Of a stretch of DNA of 10,329 nucleotides, positions 1 to 5,502 are shown in pieces. This stretch comes from JBOGGN01 sp050744165 (GTDB lineage: Bacteria; Actinomycetota; Acidimicrobiia; Acidimicrobiales; Palsa-688): the NCBI GenBank assembly GCA_050744165.1, contig JBOGGN010000435.1, positions 1-10,329 on the forward strand, written 5' to 3'. A program made the translations under genes and the position numbers. Within the stretch, counting starts at the first letter, position 1; each line of letters starts with the position of its first letter. The notes beneath the pieces are model-generated. The model was not told the origin of the DNA. It saw nothing but the letters and a program-made list of their open reading frames with translations, and did not search any database.

Positions 1-189
1 GAGGTGTGCGCCAAGCGGGCCATGGAGCACGGAGTCCGCAAGGTCGAGGTCCTCGTCAAGGGGCCGGGCTCGGGCCGGGAGACCGCCATCCGTAGCCTGA
101 TGAACGCCGGCATCGCGGTGGCCGGAATCAAGGACGTCACACCCATTCCCCACAACGGCTGCCGCCCCAAGAAGCGGCGCCGGGTCTAG
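1..189 (+). CDS. rpsK: 30S ribosomal protein S11 (uS11), C-terminal part
   Basis: The open frame enters from the left edge and ends at a TAG at 187-189, giving the last 62 residues of S11, about half of the usual roughly 130. The visible part carries the family's signature blocks: CAKRAMEHG, VKGPGSGRETAIRSL, then DVTPIPHNGCRP and a basic KKRRRV terminus. S11 sits on the platform of the small subunit, next to 16S rRNA helices and the mRNA exit path. The GTG at 4-6 is an internal valine codon, not the start, because homology continues off the edge. The gene lies 15 bp upstream of rpsD, as in the alpha operon of many bacteria. Identification is secure from the motifs; only the N-terminus is missing. 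Confidence 0.96.
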   Translation, partial: EVCAKRAMEHGVRKVEVLVKGPGSGRETAIRSLMNAGIAVAGIKDVTPIPHNGCRPKKRRRV

Positions 190-193
190 GCGC

Positions 194-199
194 GGGGAG
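194..199 (+). promoter_or_regulatory. Shine-Dalgarno for rpsD
   Basis: GGGGAG lies 5 nt before the ATG at 205, in the short gap after the rpsK stop. It fixes the rpsD start and supports co-translation with rpsK. Confidence 0.7.
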
Positions 200-204
200 T
201 CGAG

Positions 205-741
205 ATGGCCAGATACACCGGTCCCGTGTGCCGCCTGTGCCGGCGCGAGAAGGTCAAGTTGTACCTGAAGGGTCCCAAGTGCGACTCGATGAAATGTCCC
301 ATCGAGAAGCGGCCCTACCCGCCCGGCGAGCACGGCCGGGACCGAATGCGCCAGGGGTCGGAGTACCTGACCCAGCTGCGTGAAAAGCAGAAGGCCCGTC
401 GCATCTACGGGGTGCTGGAGAAGCAGTTTCACACCCTGTACCAGGAGGCCACCCGCCAGAGCGGCATCACCGGCGAGAACCTGTTGCGCATGCTCGAACA
501 GCGGCTGGACAACGTGACCTTCCGGGCCGGCTGGGCCGCCAGCCGCAGCCAGGCTCGCCAGTTCGTGCGCCACGGCCACGTGCTGGTGAACGGCAAGCGG
601 GTCACCGTGCCCTCCTACCGGGTCCGCAAGTCGGATGTGGTTTCCCTGAAGGACAAGTCCCGCAACATGATCCTGATCCGCCACAACCTCGACACCTTGG
701 ACCGGCGCATGCCCGCGTGGCTGGAGCAGGTCGAGGGTTAG
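205..741 (+). CDS. rpsD: 30S ribosomal protein S4 (uS4), cut at residue 178 by an in-frame TAG
   Basis: S4 is a primary 16S rRNA-binding protein that nucleates 30S assembly and in many bacteria also autoregulates its operon. The N-terminus has a four-cysteine zinc site (C9, C12, C26, C31), the C+ type also found in Thermus S4. The S4 RNA-binding fold follows around residues 95-160, including RLDNVTFRAGWAASRSQARQ, RHGHVLVNGKRV and PSYRVRKSD. The ATG at 205 has a good ribosome site. The oddity is the end: a TAG at 739-741 stops the protein after PAWLEQVEG, about 30 residues short of the usual 200-210. The same frame then encodes a normal S4 tail to 831 (listed separately). With one residue at the TAG the product would be 208 residues. 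The cause could be a sequencing error, a real nonsense mutation, or readthrough; the sequence alone does not decide. Confidence 0.93.
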   Translation: MARYTGPVCRLCRREKVKLYLKGPKCDSMKCPIEKRPYPPGEHGRDRMRQGSEYLTQLREKQKARRIYGVLEKQFHTLYQEATRQSGITGENLLRMLEQRLDNVTFRAGWAASRSQARQFVRHGHVLVNGKRVTVPSYRVRKSDVVSLKDKSRNMILIRHNLDTLDRRMPAWLEQVEG

Positions 742-831
742 TTCGAGGTCCTGGTCATCGACGTCCCCCTCCGAGAGCAGATCGACACCGGCGTCCGGGA
801 ATCCCTGATCGTCGAGCTCTACTCGAAGTAG
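742..831 (+). pseudogene. rpsD: Detached in-frame C-terminal tail of S4, after the TAG
   Basis: Directly after the TAG at 739-741, and in the same frame, 29 codons run to a TAG at 829-831. They encode a typical S4 C-terminus: a VPLREQID segment and the family-ending LIVELYSK. From PAWL onwards the segment, counting the TAG as one residue, has 38 positions. My recollection of the Thermus S4 C-terminus also has 38, so the two align without gaps and a frameshift is unlikely. No ATG, GTG or TTG start with a ribosome site precedes the tail, so separate translation is unlikely. It is either part of an intact S4 gene hidden by a base-call error, a recently broken end, or a readthrough extension. Confidence 0.85.
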
Positions 832-865
832 TCCACCCCCACCTTTGAAGTAAATCCAAGAGGCC

Positions 866-876
866 AGAAGAAGGAA
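866..876 (+). promoter_or_regulatory. Shine-Dalgarno for rpoA
   Basis: A purine tract containing AAGGA (871-875) lies 7 nt before the ATG at 883. It sits in the 51-bp gap between the end of the S4 tail and rpoA. I see no convincing promoter in that gap, so rpoA is probably read from the upstream ribosomal protein promoter. Confidence 0.7.
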
Positions 877-882
877 CCAGCC

Positions 883-1824
883 ATGCTCATCATCCAACGC
901 CCCAGCGTCGAGGCCCTCGGCGAGGAGGAGGCCGACCGCCAGCGCTTCGCCATCGGCCCGCTGGAGCCCGGTTTCGGCTACACCCTCGGCAACTCCCTGC
1001 GCCGCACGCTCCTTTCCTCCATCCCCGGCGCCGCCGTCACCCAGGTGCGTTTCGATGACGCCCTGCACGAGTTCACCACCCTGCCGGGGGTCAAGGAAGA
1101 TGTCACCGACATCATCCTCAACCTGAAGGACGTGGTGCTCCGCATGGCCACCGACGACTCGGTGACCCTGCGCCTCGACGTGCGCGGGCCCGCTGTGGTC
1201 ACCGCGGGCGACATCCAGCCCACCTCCGACGTGGAGATCCTGAACACCGATCTGGTCATCGCCACCCTCAACGCCAAGGGCCGCCTGGCGGTCGACATCG
1301 CCGTCGAGCGAGGCCGGGGCTACGTCTCCGCCGACCGCAACAAGCGCTCGTCGACCATCGGGGTCATCCCCATCGACTCCATCTTCTCGCCGGTGCGGCG
1401 GGTCGCGTTCACCGTCGAGCCTACCCGGGTGGAGCAGTCCACCAACTTCGACCGCCTCATCCTCGACATCGAGACCGACGGCTCCATCTCGCCCCGGGAG
1501 GCGTTGGCCTCGGCCGGCGACACCCTGCGGGCCCTGGTCAGCCTGGTGGCCGAGATGAGCGAGGTTCCCATGGGCCTCGAGCTGGGCGACGTCGGCATCT
1601 CCGGCAGCGGCTCCCCGGACCTGGACCTGCCAATCGAGGAGTTGGACCTGTCCGAGCGGCCCCGCAACTGCCTGAAGCGGGCCCAGATCAACACCGTTGG
1701 CGAGCTGGTGTCCAAGACCGAGGACGACCTCCTGGCCATCACCAACTTCGGTCAGAAATCCCTCGACGAGGTCCTCCAGAAGCTCGACGAGCGGGGCCTG
1801 GCGCTGCGCAACAAGGAGGGCTAG
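883..1824 (+). CDS. rpoA: DNA-directed RNA polymerase subunit alpha
   Basis: The 313-residue product is normal length for alpha, the dimeric scaffold on which beta and beta' assemble. The N-terminal dimerisation and assembly domain (about 1-228) contains the conserved LGNSLRRTLLSSIPG segment at 35-49 and the KEDVTDIILNLK segment at 71-82. A flexible linker of roughly 20 residues, rich in Gly, Ser and acidic residues, precedes the C-terminal domain (about 250-305). That domain has the DNA- and activator-binding pattern LSERPRNCLKRAQINTVGEL; Arg259 corresponds to the UP-element-contacting Arg265 of E. coli, and Asn262 to Asn268. The TNFGQKSLDEV helix-hairpin-helix follows at 287-297. The start is the ATG after a clear ribosome site. 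It ends 3 nt before rplQ, consistent with operon transcription. Confidence 0.98.
   Translation: MLIIQRPSVEALGEEEADRQRFAIGPLEPGFGYTLGNSLRRTLLSSIPGAAVTQVRFDDALHEFTTLPGVKEDVTDIILNLKDVVLRMATDDSVTLRLDVRGPAVVTAGDIQPTSDVEILNTDLVIATLNAKGRLAVDIAVERGRGYVSADRNKRSSTIGVIPIDSIFSPVRRVAFTVEPTRVEQSTNFDRLILDIETDGSISPREALASAGDTLRALVSLVAEMSEVPMGLELGDVGISGSGSPDLDLPIEELDLSERPRNCLKRAQINTVGELVSKTEDDLLAITNFGQKSLDEVLQKLDERGLALRNKEG
1813..1819 (+). promoter_or_regulatory. Shine-Dalgarno for rplQ inside the end of rpoA
   Basis: AAGGAGG is encoded within the last codons of rpoA, 8 nt before the GTG at 1828. This near-perfect site selects the GTG start of rplQ and suggests tight translational coupling to rpoA. Confidence 0.8.
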
Positions 1825-1827
1825 CCG

Positions 1828-2211
1828 GTGGCCACTCTTCCCGGCCGACCCAAGAAGGGCCGTCGCTTCGGCGGCAGTGCAGCCCACCAGAAGGCGATGT
1901 TCGGCAACATGGTGGCGTCGCTGATCGCGGCCGAGGCCATCGTCACCACCGAGGCCAAGGCCAAGGCGCTTCGGCCCATCATCGAAAAGTGTGTCACCAA
2001 GGCCAAGCAGGGCGCCGAGGCGGGGACCACCCGCCGGGTGGCCAACGAGCGGCGGGTGGTGGCCCTGATCCGGGACAAGGAGATGGCCACCAAGCTCTTC
2101 GACGAGATCGGCCCCCGTTATGCCGACCGCCCCGGCGGCTACACCCGCATCTTGAAGTTGGGTCCCCGCCACGGCGACGACGCGCCGATGGCCCGAATCG
2201 AGTTCGTGTAG
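1828..2211 (+). CDS. rplQ: 50S ribosomal protein L17 (bL17)
   Basis: The 127-residue protein matches bacterial L17 throughout. It has a basic N-terminus with RRFGGSAAHQKAMFGNM (the family's LGR/RxxAHR-like block), then VTTEAKAKALRPIIEK around 39-54. It closes with the characteristic ending IGPRYADRPGGYTRILKLGPRHGDDAPMA at about 94-121 followed by IEFV. L17 lies near the peptide exit region of the large subunit. The GTG start is chosen because an AAGGAGG lies 8 nt upstream and because the N-terminus then aligns with the family. The gene follows rpoA by 3 nt, the usual position at the end of the alpha operon. Confidence 0.97.
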   Translation: MATLPGRPKKGRRFGGSAAHQKAMFGNMVASLIAAEAIVTTEAKAKALRPIIEKCVTKAKQGAEAGTTRRVANERRVVALIRDKEMATKLFDEIGPRYADRPGGYTRILKLGPRHGDDAPMARIEFV

Positions 2212-2276
2212 CCACCCTGTCGTTCAGGGAGCCGTCGCTCTTCGGGGAGCAGCAGTCCGGCGCTCCCCCCGCCGTT

Positions 2277-3035
2277 GTGGACGGTCCCACCGTCCGCCTC
2301 CGCCTCGACGTGGCGTACCTCGGCAGCGGCTTCCACGGCTTCGCCATCCAACCGCGGGTGCCCACCGTCGGCGGCGCCTTGGCCGCCGCTCTGGAGCGCA
2401 ACCTGCGCCACACCAATGAACTGACCTGCGCCGGGCGCACCGATGCCGGCGTCCACGCCTGGGGCCAGGTGGTGAGCCTCGACGTCCGGGCCGGCGTCGA
2501 CCCGGTGGCCCTGCAGCGGGCGCTCAACAAGTCCCTGCGGCCGGCGGTGGTGGTCCGGTCGATCGCCGTCGCCGATCCCGCCTTCGACGCCCGCCGCAGC
2601 GCGACCGGCCGCACCTACCGCTACACCGTCCTCAACCGGCCTATCGCCGACCCCTTCGTGGCCGCCACCGCGTGGCAGGTGGCGGCGCCGCTGGACCTCG
2701 GTTCCTTGCGCCTGGCGTGCGACCCTCTGTACGGCGAGCACGACTTCGCCTCGTTCTGCCGTCGCCCCCCCGAGGGCGCCTCCACGGTCCGTAGGGTGCG
2801 CCGGGCCGAGTGGTCCGACCTCGGCGACGGCCGGCTGCGCTTCGAGATCGAGGCGTCGTCCTTCTGCCAGCAGATGGTGCGCTCGGTGGTGGGCACCATG
2901 GTCGACATGGGCCTGGGGAAAAGGCGCAGCGGGGAAATGGCGTTCATCCTCCGCCAGCGGGACCGGGCGCTCGCCGGCCAACCGGCCCCGCCCCATGGGT
3001 TGTGCCTCTGGGAGGTGGCCTACGGCCAGCGGTGA
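2277..3035 (+). CDS. truA: tRNA pseudouridine(38-40) synthase TruA
   Basis: TruA isomerises uridines 38-40 in the anticodon arm of many tRNAs. The proposed product is 252 residues, normal for the family. Visible blocks are the N-terminal RLRLDVAYLGSGFHGFAIQ at 7-25, the catalytic GRTDAGVHA with Asp56 as nucleophile, GRTYRYTVLN at 111-120 with the conserved active-site tyrosine, GEHDFASFC at 153-161, and the C-terminal SSFCQQMVRSVVGTMVDMGLG at 194-214. The frame stays open well upstream into rplQ. The GTG at 2277 is the only ATG, GTG or TTG codon I find in this frame between the rplQ stop and the first conserved residue. It has no good ribosome site at normal distance, so the start is uncertain. 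truA commonly follows rplQ, and co-transcription is likely. Confidence 0.93.
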   Translation: MDGPTVRLRLDVAYLGSGFHGFAIQPRVPTVGGALAAALERNLRHTNELTCAGRTDAGVHAWGQVVSLDVRAGVDPVALQRALNKSLRPAVVVRSIAVADPAFDARRSATGRTYRYTVLNRPIADPFVAATAWQVAAPLDLGSLRLACDPLYGEHDFASFCRRPPEGASTVRRVRRAEWSDLGDGRLRFEIEASSFCQQMVRSVVGTMVDMGLGKRRSGEMAFILRQRDRALAGQPAPPHGLCLWEVAYGQR

Positions 3036-3039
3036 CGCC

Positions 3040-3879
3040 GTGACGGCGCCATGGCGTCGGGTCGTCGGCATCGCCGGCGTGGTGGCCCTGGTGGTCGTGG
3101 CCACCGCCTGCCATGCCTCGCCTGCTCGGCCGAAGACCGTCCCTTTGCCTCGGTCGATGGCGGCGGTCGGGGACTCGATCACAGAGGCCTACGACGTCAA
3201 CTCGGCCGGGTTCTTGAAGGACAACCCGGCGGAATCCTGGTCGACCGGAACCGACGCCGCGGTCGACTCCCAGTACCAGCGCATCCTCGCAGCTGTGCCT
3301 GCAATCGTCGGCCATGGGTTCAACGACGCCGTCTCCGGTTCCAAGATGGCGGCACTCGACGGCCAACTGCGTCAGGCGGCGTCCCAACAGGTCGACTACG
3401 TGACCGTCCTCATGGGAGCCAACGATCTGTGCACCTCGTCGGTGACGACCATGACGCCGACGGCCACGTTTTCCCAGCAGCTGTCCTCGGCATTGACCGA
3501 TTTCTTCGCCTCCGACCCTCGGGCCCACCTGTTGGTGGCGTCCATTCCCAACCTGTACAACCTGTGGACCACGCTGCACAGCAACGCCTCGGCCGAACTG
3601 GTCTGGGGGGTGGGGCACCTGTGCCAGTCGATGCTGGCCTACGGCGGCACCGAGGCTGACCGCCAGGCGGTATCGCTACGCGAGATCGCCGACAACGCGG
3701 CGCTGGCGTTGGTGTGCGGACAGTTTCGAAACTGCCGGTTCGACGGCGGCGCTCTCAACCGGCAATCGTTCTCCGAGTCCGACATCAGCCCGGTGGACTA
3801 CTTCCATCCGAGCCTTCTAGGTCAGGCGAAGCTGGCCGCCGTCACCTGGGCCGCAGGCTACTGGCCGTCGACTCGCTAG
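3040..3879 (+). CDS. Secreted SGNH/GDSL hydrolase, probable lipoprotein
   Basis: The 279-residue protein has the four SGNH blocks in order: GDS with catalytic Ser46 (AVGDSITEAY), an SG pair with oxyanion Gly100, GAND with Asn128 (LMGANDLC), and DYFH with Asp253 and His256. This predicts an extracytoplasmic esterase, lipase or phospholipase-like enzyme; the substrate is not determinable. The SWSTG and NDLC segments recall phospholipase B-like SGNH enzymes, which is an inference. The N-terminus has two arginines, a hydrophobic stretch (about 8-20) and Cys24 in ATAC, a permissive lipobox, so it may be a lipoprotein. Four further cysteines could form disulfides. The GTG at 3040 is chosen because it gives a compact signal peptide and lies 4 nt after the truA stop. 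An ATG 45 nt upstream would overlap truA. No strong ribosome site is seen, so expression may depend on coupling to truA. Confidence 0.88.
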   Translation: MTAPWRRVVGIAGVVALVVVATACHASPARPKTVPLPRSMAAVGDSITEAYDVNSAGFLKDNPAESWSTGTDAAVDSQYQRILAAVPAIVGHGFNDAVSGSKMAALDGQLRQAASQQVDYVTVLMGANDLCTSSVTTMTPTATFSQQLSSALTDFFASDPRAHLLVASIPNLYNLWTTLHSNASAELVWGVGHLCQSMLAYGGTEADRQAVSLREIADNAALALVCGQFRNCRFDGGALNRQSFSESDISPVDYFHPSLLGQAKLAAVTWAAGYWPSTR

Positions 3880-3893
3880 CCCTCTACTCGAGC

Positions 3894-3945
3894 GGGGAGA
3901 AACCCCGAGATGGCACGCCGAAGAAATCCCACCGATTTTCTCCCC
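3894..3945. terminator. Possible bidirectional terminator between convergent genes
   Basis: The 78-bp gap between the convergent SGNH and CBM48 genes contains a perfect 9-bp inverted repeat: GGGGAGAAA at 3894-3902 and TTTCTCCCC at 3937-3945, with a 34-nt loop. A shorter competing hairpin, CGGGG/CCCCG, lies at 3893-3907. Neither strand shows a T-run after the stem, so a classical intrinsic terminator is not demonstrated. Its position between converging transcripts is the main support. Confidence 0.4.
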
Positions 3946-3957
3946 CCCGGATGTCAA

Positions 3958-4251
3958 TTACACACTGAGCAGGCAGTCCTCGGTGCCGAACGGGTTGTGC
4001 ACCTTCTCGGCATCCTCGTCGTTTTCCCAGTGATCGCCGTCAACCAGGTAGCGATAACGGTACGTCTGGTCGGTGGGAAGCGAGATGGTCACGCTGAATC
4101 GGCCGTTCTTGCGCCGAGTCATCGGATGTTCGTCCGGGGACCAATCATTGAAATCGCCACACACGCTCACCGTCTCCGCCGCGACTTGGGCTGGGAACTC
4201 GAAAGTTACTCGACACGTTTTCGTCGTTTTCCCGTAGGTCTTTTTTGCCAC
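3958..4251 (-). CDS. Stand-alone CBM48 / AMPK-beta-like glycogen-binding domain protein
   Basis: This 97-residue protein is essentially one early-set immunoglobulin-like carbohydrate-binding domain of the CBM48/AMPK-beta/isoamylase N-terminal type. The basic N-terminus (MAKKTYGKTTKTCRVTF) leads to CGDFNDWSP at 31-39, YRYRYLVDG at 64-72 and a Trp75 with END. These are the strands and aromatic residues that usually contact alpha-glucan. No catalytic domain, signal peptide or membrane segment is present. Similar small 'isoamylase early set' proteins are known but their role is not established; binding glycogen or recruiting a partner enzyme is inference. The start is a GTG 23 bp after ilvA, and the stop is TAA. 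G+C is about 58% by hand count, against roughly 67-78% in two sampled ilvA lines, hinting at separate ancestry or lower constraint. Fold assignment is confident; function is not. Confidence 0.87.
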   Translation of the reverse strand: MAKKTYGKTTKTCRVTFEFPAQVAAETVSVCGDFNDWSPDEHPMTRRKNGRFSVTISLPTDQTYRYRYLVDGDHWENDEDAEKVHNPFGTEDCLLSV

Positions 4252-4259
4252 GGTGGCAA
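4245..4259. repeat. 15-bp palindrome over the CBM48 gene start codon
   Basis: TTGCCAC and GTGGCAA form 7-bp arms around a single central base. The GTG start codon of the minus-strand CBM48 gene (4249-4251) lies within it. In mRNA the start would be partly paired; in DNA it could be a repressor site. One such palindrome is within chance expectation for 10 kb, so only its placement is notable. Confidence 0.35.
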
Positions 4260-4274
4260 GTCTAGAACGGTGGA

Positions 4275-5489
4275 TCAGTCAAATGGTTCCACTCGATATC
4301 CGGCCGCCTTCAACGCGTCGAGGACGGCCGACTGATGCTCGGGACCGCGCGTTTCGACGGTCATCTGGACGTCGACCTCGTGGATGCCGAGTTCCATTCC
4401 CGAGCGGTGGTGGGCCACCTGCAGCACATTGAGGTTGAGGCCCGCGAGGGTGGCGGTCAGGCCCGCCAGGGCGCCGGGACGGTCGTCGAGCACGGCCCGG
4501 AACACGAGGTAGCGACCCGCGGCCGACAGTCCGTGGTCCACCATTTTCAGCAGCAGCAGGGGATCAACGTTGCCGCCCGACAGCACCGCAACGGCCGGTC
4601 CCGCACCGGGCACCTTGCCGGCGAGGATGGCAGCCAGGCCGACCGCCCCGGCGGGCTCAACCACGGCCTTGGCCCGCTCCAGCAGCAGCAGCATGGCCCG
4701 GGCGATCTCCTCCTCATCGACGGTCACCACCAGGTCGACGAAGGCGCTCACGTGGGCCAGCACCAGATCAGAGGTCGACTTCACGGCGATGCCGTCGGCC
4801 ATGGTGTGCAGGTGCTCGAGGGTGACGGCCCGGCCCGCGGCCAGCGAGGCGCTGATACAGGCCGCCCCGACCGGCTCAACCCCCACCACCTTGATTCCCG
4901 ACCGGCGCTGGGCCAAGGCGGCCGAGATGCCCGAGACCAAGCCGCCGCCGCCGACGGGCACCACCACCACTTCGGCGTCGGGCGCCTCGTCCAGGAGCTC
5001 GAGGCCGATGGTGCCCTGGCCCGCCATGATCAGTGGGTGATCGAAGGGCGACACGTAGTGGGCTCCCGTATCGGCCGCGTACTGCTGGGCCAGGAGGAAG
5101 CAGTCGTCGACGACCTTGCCCGCCAGGCGCACGTCGGCCCCGTAGTTGCGGGTGGCCTCCACCTTGGGCAACGAGGCTCCCTCGGGCATGAAGATGGTGG
5201 ACTTGATGCCCGCCCGGGTGGCCGCGAAGGCCACCCCCTGGGCGTGGTTGCCGGCCGAGGCGGCGACGACCTCGCTGCCGGCTGGGAGCCGGGCGATCAA
5301 GTTGGATGCGCCCCGGACCTTGAACGAACCGGTGCGCTGGTAGTACTCCGGCTTGAGAATCACCGGGCGGCCAGCCAGCTGGCTCAGGGTGTCGCTGCGG
5401 CGTACTGGCGTGGCCCGGATCACCGGCGCCAGGCGCTTCTGGGCCTCTTCGATCTGCGCCAGGTCGATCAGCGTCTCGGTCGTGGTCAC
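4275..5489 (-). CDS. ilvA: Threonine ammonia-lyase with C-terminal ACT domain
   Basis: The 404-residue protein is a fold-type II PLP enzyme that converts L-threonine to 2-oxobutanoate and ammonia, feeding isoleucine synthesis or threonine breakdown. Lys57 in TGSFKVRGA is the PLP lysine. SAGNHAQG at 78-85 holds the substrate and phosphate side, GGGGL at 180-184 binds the PLP phosphate, and SGGN at 304-307 lies near the pyridine nitrogen. Residues about 327-404 form one ACT domain, the usual allosteric module. The size and single ACT domain match the short IlvA/TdcB-like class rather than the ~510-residue double-ACT enzyme, so isoleucine feedback cannot be assumed. The start is a GTG with GGAG 5 nt upstream, 13 bp after ctaG, suggesting cotranscription. 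Serine may also be a substrate. Confidence 0.94.
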   Translation of the reverse strand: MTTTETLIDLAQIEEAQKRLAPVIRATPVRRSDTLSQLAGRPVILKPEYYQRTGSFKVRGASNLIARLPAGSEVVAASAGNHAQGVAFAATRAGIKSTIFMPEGASLPKVEATRNYGADVRLAGKVVDDCFLLAQQYAADTGAHYVSPFDHPLIMAGQGTIGLELLDEAPDAEVVVVPVGGGGLVSGISAALAQRRSGIKVVGVEPVGAACISASLAAGRAVTLEHLHTMADGIAVKSTSDLVLAHVSAFVDLVVTVDEEEIARAMLLLLERAKAVVEPAGAVGLAAILAGKVPGAGPAVAVLSGGNVDPLLLLKMVDHGLSAAGRYLVFRAVLDDRPGALAGLTATLAGLNLNVLQVAHHRSGMELGIHEVDVQMTVETRGPEHQSAVLDALKAAGYRVEPFD

Positions 5490-5502
5490 CGGGCTCCGGG
5501 GT

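Noticed and set aside
739..741. TAG as a reassigned sense codon (for example pyrrolysine) in this organism
   Set aside because: rpsK, rpoA, rplQ and the SGNH gene all end at TAG where their families normally end, so general reassignment does not fit. Only a site-specific event or an error remains.
1989..2276. Upstream extension of the truA frame into rplQ
   Set aside because: It is rplQ read in another frame. TruA homology begins only at about 2295.
3036..3056. Overlapping short palindromes at the start of the SGNH gene (CGCCGT-G-ACGGCG and CGCCATGGCG)
   Set aside because: Arms of 5-6 bp made of G and C are expected several times per 10 kb in DNA of this composition.
2139..3182. 347-codon open frame on the - strand opposite truA
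   Set aside because: It mirrors truA codons and has no recognisable domain; truA has clear catalytic motifs on the other strand.
3880..3957. A gene in the gap between the SGNH and CBM48 genes
   Set aside because: The gap is only 78 bp. The + strand frame starting at 3910 runs antisense through the CBM48 gene and shows no family resemblance.
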